Assembly (NCBI GenBank): GCA_033763355.1
Contig: JANRKT010000262.1
Span: 1 to 8,791 of the forward strand
Reading direction: 5' to 3'
Length of the DNA: 8,791 nt
Origin: JANRKT01 sp033763355
Lineage (GTDB): Bacteria > Bacteroidota > Bacteroidia > Chitinophagales > Chitinophagaceae
Shown here piece after piece: positions 1 to 5,457 of the stretch. Positions within the stretch are counted from its first letter, which is position 1. Each line of letters starts with the position of its first letter. A model generated the notes under the pieces. The model was not told the origin of the DNA. It did no database searches and worked only from the letters and a program-made list of their open reading frames with translations. A program made the position numbers and the translations under genes.

Positions 1-488
1 GTAACTGCATCAAAAGTTTCGCCTTCCTTTTCCTTTACTACAGGTAATGGTTTGAGTGATTTGGTAAGAAAACTCAGTTCAGTAACATGCACAGATGTTT
101 CGCCGGTTTTGGTGGTAAACACATAACCTTTAACGCCAACAATGTCGCCTATATCTGTCAGGTGTTTCCATACCTTATCATAAAGTGTTTTGTCATCCCC
201 TTTGCAGATGTCATCACGTTTTACATAAATCTGTATTTTACCGCTGCTGTCCTGTAATACTGCAAAGGAGGCTTTACCCATGTCGCGTATGCTCATGATG
301 CGGCCGGCAAGGCATACATCAGCAAACTCAGCTTTGTTTTCTTCGCCTTTGTATGTTGATTTAATATCAGCGGCTAGAATATTAACGGGGTACAATGCTG
401 CGGGATAAGGATCAATGCCCAGTTTTTTCAGTTCTGCTAACTTCTCCCTGCGGATGATTTCCTGTTCGGACAAATGCGACAGATTCAT
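1..488 (-). CDS. lysS: Lysyl-tRNA synthetase, class II (N-terminal part, cut by window edge)
   Basis: This is the first 162 codons of a class II lysyl-tRNA synthetase, which charges tRNA-Lys with lysine in the cytoplasm. The start is the ATG at 488-486. The N-terminus contains LSEQEIIRREKLAELKKLG followed by IDPYP, the characteristic helix-and-linker opening of bacterial LysRS. From about residue 60 it continues into the OB-fold anticodon-binding domain, seen in CLAGRIMSIRDMGKASFAVL, then QIYVKRDD and GDIVGVKGYVFTTKTGE. The catalytic domain with the class II motifs lies beyond the window edge, so completeness cannot be judged. A TATTTTTG box lies 20 bases upstream. The gene is separated from the neighbouring outer-membrane gene by a terminator and is probably its own transcription unit. 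Confidence 0.95.
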   Translation of the reverse strand, partial: MNLSHLSEQEIIRREKLAELKKLGIDPYPAALYPVNILAADIKSTYKGEENKAEFADVCLAGRIMSIRDMGKASFAVLQDSSGKIQIYVKRDDICKGDDKTLYDKVWKHLTDIGDIVGVKGYVFTTKTGETSVHVTELSFLTKSLKPLPVVKEKEGETFDAV

Positions 489-508
489 AAATTTTAAAGT
501 TCGGGCTG

Positions 509-516
509 CAAAAATA
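509..516 (-). promoter_or_regulatory. Putative Bacteroidota -7 promoter box for lysS
   Basis: Read on the minus strand the sequence is TATTTTTG, an exact match to the TAnnTTTG -7 consensus of the Bacteroidota primary sigma factor. It lies 20 bases upstream of the lysS ATG, which would give a short leader. No convincing TTTG-like -33 element was found at the expected distance, so this is a motif match only. Confidence 0.45.
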
Positions 517-600
517 GAGGATTTGCGGATAAAGGAGAGGGATGCCCTGCTGTAAGCAGTTATACATACAGGGTATCAGTTTTATAGTGTTATACAAAAT

Positions 601-632
601 AAAAAAGCAGGCAAGAAAAACCCGCCTGCTTT
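601..632 (-). terminator. Intrinsic terminator downstream of the beta-barrel gene
   Basis: On the minus strand AAAGCAGGC (632-624) pairs perfectly with GCCTGCTTT (612-604) across an 11-base loop, and a run of T follows at 606-601. The hairpin begins 22 bases after the TAA at 654-656. It would end transcripts coming from the outer-membrane protein gene, and perhaps readthrough from the hydroxylase block, before lysS. The plus strand after the hairpin is less T-rich, so the minus direction is the more likely one. Confidence 0.8.
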
Positions 633-653
633 CCTGTTTTTAAATACATGCCT

Positions 654-1209
654 TTAACCTGCTTTGTTCAGGTGAACCTGGAAGCCAATGCCCATGTTAA
701 TATCGCCACGTGTACTTTTTTGGCCCCCTTCTTTGATACCGGGAGCTTTTGTAACCCGCTGTAATTTCAAGGGCAACATTCCTGTTAAGAAAAATTGCGG
801 GCCCGGCTTTAAAGCCGTAACTGCTGGTGGAAGTTTTCCCTCCGCCTCCGCCAAAATCAATGCTTCCCCATGCGGCATGGCCCTGTGCAAACAACTTTAA
901 TTTGTCATCACCGGTAATGTAATACCGTACAAAAGGCCCGAATTCAACAACGCTGCTGGTTGATTTGTTTCCATTTGCTTTTGTGCTCAAACCAGTATAT
1001 CCCAGCGATACGCCGGCAGCAAAATTATTGGCAAAGAAATACCCGGCATCAGGTAAGAACTCAATGATTGAATTGGTAACATTGCTCCCTTTTTCTTTGG
1101 CTGAAGAGAAACCGGCCTGGCCTCCAACCAGCCAGTTCCCCTTTGTTGTTTGTGCGCAAACCGAATACGCTGTAAAGATTGCAAGTGCAATCAGGCATGT
1201 TCTTTTCAT
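654..1209 (-). pseudogene. Small outer-membrane beta-barrel protein, frameshifted near the 3' end
   Basis: The product begins with a signal peptide (MKRTCLIALAIFTAYSVCA, cleavage before Q20). About eight amphipathic strands follow, alternating with turns, as in the small OmpA/OmpX-like barrels common in Bacteroidota: NWLVGGQAGFSS, AAGVSLGYTGL, VVEFGPFVRYYI, LKLFAQGHAAW, YGFKAGPAIFLN and VALEITAGYKSS. In the starting frame the protein then turns into basic, non-barrel residues and stops at 697 (170 residues). The +1 frame supplies the missing end: after GIKEGGQKSTRGD comes the typical terminal strand INMGIGFQVHL, with TAA at 654-656. Joining the frames gives about 184 residues. The shift lies roughly between 716 and 745, where there is a CCC (743-741), a run of five G and a run of six A (minus strand). 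It may be a real inactivating indel or a sequencing error. The start ATG at 1209 fits the signal peptide. Confidence 0.75.
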
Positions 1210-1326
1210 AATGATGTTTTTTTGGTTAGCCTACTCGTATCGCTTTTCGGCAAATGGCGCCGTACTCTTTTGTTGCAGGATTTTCCGGGTAAACTCCTGA
1301 AGCATGTTTTAACGGCAGGACATTGT

Positions 1327-1980
1327 TCATGCAGTATGTTTATAATTCATCACGGCAACTTTATTTTCTTTATCTCCAAAATAGAATGCAGTTATTCTTT
1401 CAGACAGCTTTGCACCAGTTGGCGGTGTGGTATCAAAAACCATATCCCACCAGGTAACACAAATGCCGAAGCAGCGGTTGGGATATTTGCAGTGATGGTA
1501 AATGTGATATTGGTGAAGCCGTTTGAAAATTTTGGCCGACCATTTTTTGTGAAGTATAATATGCATAAAAGTATAGTTCACAAAACCGCTGTAAAAGCCG
1601 GTAAGCAGCATAAAATAATTATTCATCCATAACGAGGCAGAGATGAGTGCAAACAATAAAGCAAGCATAATCATTCTCTGCCCTGCAGTGATTTTGATTT
1701 CCGTAGGGTGGCTGTGATGGTGCATATGGTTGCCAAAATCTTTTTTTGAACCACGTTTGTGTTTTGGGTGCATCCAGAAGCGGTGGGCTATGTATTCAGT
1801 AAACGTCCACGTAAGCCAGCCCCAGAAAAACAGGATGAACTGAGAAATATAAGAGGCATTTTCTTTGAGCATATAACCCAGGAGGAAGAGCGCTGCTGCA
1901 GGCAGGCAATAAACACAGAAACAGTAAAACTGGCTGCAATAATGATTGAAGCGGTGGCGCATAAAATAATAAAAGTTCAT
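1327..1980 (-). CDS. Fatty acid 2-hydroxylase-like membrane enzyme (fatty acid hydroxylase superfamily)
   Basis: This 217-residue integral membrane protein carries the full histidine set of the di-iron fatty acid hydroxylase/sterol desaturase superfamily. The motifs are HRFWMH (H66, H71), HMHHH (H85, H88, H89), FMHIILH (H140, H144) and HQYHIYHH (H156, H159, H162, H163). The final box is followed by FGICVTWWDMVFDT, close in pattern to the C-terminus of yeast Scs7 and animal FA2H, which hydroxylate carbon 2 of sphingolipid acyl chains. Hydrophobic stretches at about 20-60 and 103-137 would place the active site on the cytoplasmic face of the inner membrane. There is no fused cytochrome b5 domain, so electrons must come from a separate donor. 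I chose the ATG at 1980; a TTG at 2004 in the same frame would add eight residues but has no support. It lies 43 bases after the DUF6134-like gene, probably in one operon. The exact substrate is inferred. Confidence 0.85.
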   Translation of the reverse strand: MNFYYFMRHRFNHYCSQFYCFCVYCLPAAALFLLGYMLKENASYISQFILFFWGWLTWTFTEYIAHRFWMHPKHKRGSKKDFGNHMHHHSHPTEIKITAGQRMIMLALLFALISASLWMNNYFMLLTGFYSGFVNYTFMHIILHKKWSAKIFKRLHQYHIYHHCKYPNRCFGICVTWWDMVFDTTPPTGAKLSERITAFYFGDKENKVAVMNYKHTA

Positions 1981-2008
1981 AACACAGGTTTTAGGTGTTT
2001 GCAATAAA

Positions 2009-2026
2009 GGTTAACAACGGCTGTTA
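2009..2026 (-). repeat. Stop-codon repeat, copy C
   Basis: The plus-strand sequence is ggttaacaacggctgtta. Its last three bases are the TAA stop codon of the DUF6134-like gene read on the minus strand. It differs from copy B (2755-2772) at two of 18 positions. The short post-stop hairpin possible in the other copies is weaker here. Confidence 0.7.
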
Positions 2027-2638
2027 TTTTCTTAACCGAACAGTAACGTTGTACAATGAATGATGTATCTGTATTGCGGTGCATACACCATTTCTGTAAT
2101 GGTATTCATTGTATTTGCCGTCAGGAAAAATGAGCCTGTAAATGTGGTCCCCGGTTTTTTCAATAGCCAGGTATTGCCGGTGGTTATCTGAATAAACCCG
2201 TTTTACATCAATGGGCTCTTTATGGTAAAGGGTGAGGATGCTGTTTTGCAGGGTTTCATAATTCAGGGTTTCCTTTTCAGGCCCGTCTTGTATTTCATAA
2301 CCGGAAGCTGTTAAAACCATTTTTTTATTTGCTTTTTCTTTTCCATTGAGTTTGCGGTAAAGAGAAGAATAAACGATAACGCCGTTTTCAAAAATGGTTT
2401 CTTCATGCGCTTCGGCGGTGAAAGAAACAATGAAACGTATTTTGATATCCGATTCCAGTTTATACCACACCTTATTGGCATAACTGCTGCATTGTATTTT
2501 AAGTGTGCCGATTTTTTTATTGTTGCGCACCACATCATACAGGAGTTCATTGCCTTGCGCAGCAGCATTATGAACAAGGCACAGCGCAACGGCAGCCAGG
2601 ATTACTTTTCCGGCCAGGAGAATATACTTTCTGATCAT
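2024..2638 (-). CDS. Exported DUF6134-like protein
   Basis: This is a 204-residue predicted periplasmic or surface protein of unknown function. The ATG at 2638 starts a clean signal peptide (MIRKYILLAGKVILAAVALC..., cleavage after AAA at 25-27, before Q28). An in-frame ATG at 2695 would place 19 extra, partly charged residues ahead of it and is less likely. The mature part is rich in beta strands: ELLYDVVRNNKKIGTLKI, VWYKLESDIKIRFIVSF, HEETIFENGVIVYSSLYR, then YRLIFPDGKYNEYHYRNG and a basic end. This resembles the Bacteroidota family DUF6134, as I remember its pattern of 'Y-V-KIGTL', 'K-ESDIKIRFI' and 'EPIDVK-VYSD'. It is followed after 43 bases by the hydroxylase-like gene, so the two may act on the same lipid or envelope process, but no catalytic residues are apparent. 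Confidence 0.8.
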   Translation of the reverse strand: MIRKYILLAGKVILAAVALCLVHNAAAQGNELLYDVVRNNKKIGTLKIQCSSYANKVWYKLESDIKIRFIVSFTAEAHEETIFENGVIVYSSLYRKLNGKEKANKKMVLTASGYEIQDGPEKETLNYETLQNSILTLYHKEPIDVKRVYSDNHRQYLAIEKTGDHIYRLIFPDGKYNEYHYRNGVCTAIQIHHSLYNVTVRLRK

Positions 2639-2688
2639 ACCCGGATGCCTGCGGTTATATCTCCTGATGAATAAAAAAATTAGAGTGG

Positions 2689-2735
2689 GTATCATAAAAA
2701 AGTTTTGGGACTTGTTAAAATCCGTATCATAAAAA
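2689..2735 (-). repeat. Two 12-base direct repeats upstream of the DUF6134-like gene
   Basis: The sequence gtatcataaaaa (plus strand) occurs exactly at 2689-2700 and at 2724-2735, 35 bases apart. On the minus strand each reads TTTTTATGATAC and contains an ATG. Only the second ATG in the reading direction (2695) is in frame with the downstream gene, and the first runs into a stop after 12 codons. The pair lies in the 131-base gap between two genes and could be regulatory or a small duplication. Confidence 0.55.
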
Positions 2736-2754
2736 GGGTACGGCTAGGTTTTAT

Positions 2755-2772
2755 GGTCAGCAACGGCTGTTA
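2755..2772 (-). repeat. Stop-codon repeat, copy B
   Basis: The plus-strand sequence is ggtcagcaacggctgtta, ending in the TAA stop of the lipoprotein gene when read on the minus strand. It differs from copy A (3628-3645) at one base. On the RNA, CAGC and GCUG directly after the stop can form a four-pair stem around CGUU. The similarity to copy A extends a little further into the 3' flank (TTWATGG on the plus strand). Confidence 0.75.
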
Positions 2773-3576
2773 AGGCTGTGATGATTTCTTTTTTTTGTCT
2801 GTATTAAACTGTAAAGACACGCCAAGTGAAAAATTGCTTTTAGACCTGTGCAGGTCATCATTGCCAAGGCCGACAGAAACAGAATAAGCCGTATGAAACT
2901 GAAAAACTTTCCATCCGTAGCGTAAAACAATGCAGGGTTCCCAGAACATCCGGAACGGCTTTTCATATAAACTTATTAGTTGTGCATTGCTGAAGGGTTC
3001 CCTGTCTGTTGCAAAAGATGTGTCGGTTACTTTAAAATTTACTCCTGCAAAACGGGAGACTAATCCAAGCCTGACTGTTTTTTTATCATTGGTAATTGCA
3101 AAAGCAGGCTGAATAAAAAAATGACTGAGCTTAACATGCGATGTGCCGGTATAATGGCTGTTGTCTATATTTCCGGTACCCCATCCGCCATAAGTTTCAA
3201 AATGCCACTGGTTTGACAGTTTGGTGATGTAACCTGCGCCCAGTTCAAGCCGGTTATGCCTCACTGTGCCCCTGGATTTGTTGCCGCCGCTGCTGTATGC
3301 CGCAGTAATGCCGAAATGTTTGCCCGGCAGAAAAGAGCCACGCAATTCGCTTCCGGAATGAAGTGTGCCGGATGATAATGCTGCATTAAAATTCAGGTCA
3401 TGCTTTTCTTTAATCAATGGGGCATTATGTGCCGAAGGGGTGTAATAAAAGTTTTCTTCCTGGCGGGACTGTGCTACAATATATGGATCGGGAACTCCTC
3501 CTGGAAAGCATGAAGTGAATGCTATAGTAATTACAGTTCCCATTACTGCAATATTGAAATAGTGTTTTGGTTTCAT
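2770..3576 (-). CDS. Beta-barrel-like lipoprotein, outer membrane
   Basis: This is a 268-residue predicted lipoprotein of unknown specific function. The ATG at 3576 is followed by a signal sequence ending in the lipobox-like FTSC, with C23 as the likely lipidated cysteine. An in-frame ATG at 3636 would add 20 residues before the signal and is unlikely. After PSAHNAPLIKEKHDLNFNAALSSG the protein alternates short amphipathic strands and turns, such as KHFGITAAYSSGG, RLELGAGYITKL, HFETYGGWGTGN, TVRLGLVSRFAGVNF, EPCIVLRYGWKVFQFHTAYSVSVGLG and SNFSLGVSLQFN. This matches a Bacteroidota group of lipoproteins with an 'APLF-EKGE' segment followed by an OMP-like barrel, recalled from general knowledge. 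It lies 66 bases after the glycine-zipper gene and shares its leader and stop-codon repeats. A role in envelope structure or transport is inference. Confidence 0.8.
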   Translation of the reverse strand: MKPKHYFNIAVMGTVITIAFTSCFPGGVPDPYIVAQSRQEENFYYTPSAHNAPLIKEKHDLNFNAALSSGTLHSGSELRGSFLPGKHFGITAAYSSGGNKSRGTVRHNRLELGAGYITKLSNQWHFETYGGWGTGNIDNSHYTGTSHVKLSHFFIQPAFAITNDKKTVRLGLVSRFAGVNFKVTDTSFATDREPFSNAQLISLYEKPFRMFWEPCIVLRYGWKVFQFHTAYSVSVGLGNDDLHRSKSNFSLGVSLQFNTDKKKKSSQP

Positions 3577-3596
3577 GACTGCTGGTTTAATGTTTT
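3574..3596 (-). repeat. Leader repeat overlapping the start of the lipoprotein gene
   Basis: The minus-strand leader ACATTAAACCAGCAGTC runs directly into the ATG at 3576. It matches the leader of the preceding gene (4159-4181), ACATTAAAACAACAGTT plus ATG, at 19 of 23 aligned positions including the start codon. No classical Shine-Dalgarno sequence is present in either leader, so the shared sequence may be the real translation or regulatory signal, or a relic of duplication. Confidence 0.5.
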
Positions 3597-3627
3597 TGCT
3601 TAAAAGAAGGATACGGTGGTGTTTAAT

Positions 3628-3645
3628 GGTCAGCAACAGCTGTTA
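3628..3645 (-). repeat. Stop-codon repeat, copy A
   Basis: The plus-strand sequence is ggtcagcaacagctgtta, whose last three bases are the TAA stop of the glycine-zipper protein gene on the minus strand. It includes the perfect palindrome aacagctgtt. The RNA can form CAGC-UGUU-GCUG directly after the stop. The single difference from copy B falls in the loop. Confidence 0.75.
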
Positions 3646-4161
3646 TTGTATCATTGCTTTTTTCATCAGCTCTCTGCGGGCATTTATATATTTTTCTTTT
3701 TTACCGCCGATGATGAATTTCTTTTTTGCTAAAGCGCCTGCAATTCCTCCAATCATCCCACCGGCAATTCCACCAGCTATTCCGGCAATGGTGGTTGTTG
3801 CTTCAATGAGAAATTTACTCGAGCTCGTAAGTAATACAGTTAAAGACCCCGTGCCGGCGCCAATAAGCGCTCCCCACAATATGCCCCTGCCTACGCTGTT
3901 TTTTCGGTTTACACTTAGGCTACTGATTTGATCTGCCGAAAGGCTTGCTAAACTTTTGTTTGATCGTTTATTACCGGTTTGCAATACTATACTGCTGTCG
4001 GTAGCCTGGTAAAACAACCCTTTAAGAATGGCGCCGTCAGTGGCAATTACATTGGCATAAAAGATTTTCGGTTTTTTAACTGCTGTTGTTGAATCCGGTT
4101 GCGCCGTTACAGCCTGTTGAATTGATACTGCCACAAGGAGAAAAATAATAATGTGTTTCAT
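3643..4161 (-). CDS. Exported protein with small beta domain and glycine-zipper membrane segments
   Basis: This is a 172-residue protein of unknown function. It begins with a signal peptide (MKHIIIFLLVAVSIQQAVTA, cleavage before Q21). Residues 32-86 have a short beta pattern, with ILKGLFYQATDSSIVLQTG and then DQISSLSVNRK, seen in many Bacteroidota envelope proteins and recalling small PRC/Sm-like barrels. Two glycine-rich hydrophobic stretches follow: GRGILWGALIGAGTGSLTVL (91-110) and a GxxxG-type zipper, IAGIAGGIAGGMIGGIAGAL (125-144). The C-terminal tail is strongly basic (KKKFIIGGKKEKY...). Such zippers pack helices in membranes or oligomers. A TAGTTTTG box 22 bases upstream of the ATG suggests this is the first gene of the block running to 1327. 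No function can be assigned. Confidence 0.8.
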   Translation of the reverse strand: MKHIIIFLLVAVSIQQAVTAQPDSTTAVKKPKIFYANVIATDGAILKGLFYQATDSSIVLQTGNKRSNKSLASLSADQISSLSVNRKNSVGRGILWGALIGAGTGSLTVLLTSSSKFLIEATTTIAGIAGGIAGGMIGGIAGALAKKKFIIGGKKEKYINARRELMKKAMIQ

Positions 4162-4181
4162 AACTGTTGTTTTAATGTTTA
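4159..4181 (-). repeat. Leader repeat overlapping the start of the glycine-zipper gene
   Basis: This is the partner of the 3574-3596 element, with 19 of 23 positions the same. It runs from the start codon back into an A-rich leader and ends three bases from the predicted -7 box, so the whole transcript leader may consist of it. Confidence 0.5.
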
Positions 4182-4183
4182 CC

Positions 4184-4191
4184 CAAAACTA
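4184..4191 (-). promoter_or_regulatory. Putative -7 promoter box for the glycine-zipper gene block
   Basis: On the minus strand the sequence reads TAGTTTTG, an exact TAnnTTTG match, 22 bases upstream of the ATG at 4161. No clear -33 TTTG was found. A perfect ten-base palindrome lies immediately upstream, where a repressor or activator could contact the promoter. Confidence 0.45.
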
Positions 4192-4194
4192 ACA

Positions 4195-4204
4195 GTACAT
4201 GTAC
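4195..4204. promoter_or_regulatory. Perfect palindrome GTACATGTAC next to the -7 box
   Basis: This ten-base perfect palindrome starts four bases upstream of the TAGTTTTG box, within the expected promoter spacer. Its position suits an operator, but one short palindrome is weak evidence on its own. Confidence 0.3.
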
Positions 4205-4398
4205 CCCTTATCCTAATTGGAAAATGCTACAGCAGCGCAGCTTTTAGCAGTTTTTAAGAAATGTGGTGGAACGGCAGAGGGGGTGTAGTAAGAATTACTG
4301 TGTAAAGAAGAAAAAAGGGGTGGATTTGCAGTTTATGCAAAAGAAACAGACGCCGGTTTGCAGGGTTTGCAAAAATTATTATGGGGGGTTGGGTATGT

Positions 4399-5457
4399 TT
4401 ACCTGGCTTTACTCATTAACCTGAGCAATTTTAAATGCGAAATAACTCCGCCAAACCAGGTGGTAACGTTGGGAGTAATGTTATTGCGCAAAAGGAGGGG
4501 GTAAAGAATTTTATTAAGTTCCGGGTAATGCACATGATGAATATGCGGGAAAAGATGATGCGCAACATGATTGTTGAACCCGCCAAAAATAAAATTGGCA
4601 AACCGGCTGAAAGGATAAAAATCGTTGGAGCTCTTTACCTGGTTTATGAACCAGGAACAGTTGATGTAACCGTTTTTATCGGTTAAAGGGTAATTGGTTT
4701 TTTCAACGTGGTGTGTCATAAAAAAGGTAAAGAGCAGGAAAAGCGATTGGCAACAGTGCATAATAAAGAAGGCAAGGAATACAATAATTGGTTTTTGCCC
4801 GGAGTAAACAAGGGGTAAAGCCAGTATATAAGTGAAATAAAATATTTTCTGCAACCAGAATGAGCAATGGTACAAAAAGGTTTTGGGACGGGGTCCTTCT
4901 TTTTTTGAAAACAATAAGGCAATATCTTTTATAAATACCCAGAACAGGGAGTAGGTGGTGTAAAGCGCCGGTGCATACCAGTGCTGGAACTTGTGGTACC
5001 AGCGGTATTTGCTTCCGGGTATCACCCTGATAAGACCTGAAATTTTCAAATCCGAATCATAATCTTCTACATTGGGGGCGTAATGATGGGAATGAATGTG
5101 TCTGTATTTCCAGGCTTCGGCATGCGCACCAACCAGGGTATAAATGAAAATAAAGCACAGGTTATTCCACTTCCTGCTTTTAAAAACGGTATTATGAGAA
5201 AAATCGTGGGCAAAATTAAACGCAAATAGTACAACCACCAGCCCGTATATTATAAAGTTCACTATAAATAATAAAGGGTTGTTTATTTTATATATCAGCA
5301 AATATGCAACAGAAAGAAATAAAAAATAGAAGATGAATTTTAATATTAAAAGCCTGCTTGTTTTTACAGTATCAATCTGCAAACAGTTTTCAATTTCACG
5401 GTAAACGAGTTGCTGAAAATTGCTGTCTTCAGCTATCCGGATGTGCTTATCTTTCAT
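4399..5457 (-). CDS. Membrane fatty acid desaturase (second of a tandem pair)
   Basis: This is a 352-residue integral membrane di-iron desaturase (FA_desaturase superfamily) that would insert a double bond into acyl chains at the inner membrane. It has the three histidine boxes in order: HDFSH (H84, H88), HIHSHH (H120, H124, H125) and HVAHH (H297, H300, H301), the last within FGGFNNHVAHHLFPHIHHVHY. Hydrophobic segments lie at about 34-57, 62-83, 201-219 and 223-247, which gives the usual two-hairpin layout with all boxes cytoplasmic. No cytochrome b5 or ferredoxin domain is present. The ATG at 5457 overlaps the 3' end of the preceding desaturase by 11 bases, so translation is probably coupled. 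It is clearly homologous to that neighbour but diverged, especially at the N-terminus and between boxes two and three, suggesting different substrates or positions. Regiospecificity cannot be read from the sequence. Confidence 0.9.
   Translation of the reverse strand: MKDKHIRIAEDSNFQQLVYREIENCLQIDTVKTSRLLILKFIFYFLFLSVAYLLIYKINNPLLFIVNFIIYGLVVVLFAFNFAHDFSHNTVFKSRKWNNLCFIFIYTLVGAHAEAWKYRHIHSHHYAPNVEDYDSDLKISGLIRVIPGSKYRWYHKFQHWYAPALYTTYSLFWVFIKDIALLFSKKEGPRPKTFLYHCSFWLQKIFYFTYILALPLVYSGQKPIIVFLAFFIMHCCQSLFLLFTFFMTHHVEKTNYPLTDKNGYINCSWFINQVKSSNDFYPFSRFANFIFGGFNNHVAHHLFPHIHHVHYPELNKILYPLLLRNNITPNVTTWFGGVISHLKLLRLMSKAR

Larger units (their letters stand above)
4162..4398. other. 237-base intergenic region between the desaturase operon and the next block
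   Basis: I see no credible gene here. The region holds the promoter-like box at 4184-4191 and the palindrome at 4195-4204, both discussed separately. Toward 4350-4372 on the minus strand TTTGCA and TGCAAA flank a five-base spacer, about 25 bases after the end of the desaturase operon. This could form a small hairpin, but there is no T-run after it, so I do not call it a terminator. Readthrough from the desaturase operon into the next block therefore remains possible. Confidence 0.5.

Noticed and set aside
711..722. An A AAA AAG slippery heptamer (minus strand) in the broken beta-barrel gene, suggesting dnaX-like -1 programmed frameshifting
   Set aside because: The terminal barrel strand lies in the +1 frame. 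A -1 shift here would give a short, non-barrel tail (KVHVAILTW...) that stops soon after.
965..1632. Long open frames on the plus strand opposite the barrel and hydroxylase genes
   Set aside because: They are antisense shadows of well-supported minus-strand genes and show no protein-like motifs or domain pattern.
2009..3645. The repeats at stop codons as integron attC sites
   Set aside because: They contain GTTAAC- or TAACAG-like pieces but lack paired R and L boxes with the long imperfect palindrome of attC. No integrase is seen, and all genes point the same way in operon-like spacing.
4350..4372. TTTGCA-N5-TGCAAA (minus strand) as a terminator for the desaturase operon
   Set aside because: The stem is only six A/T-rich pairs and no T-run follows it on the minus strand.
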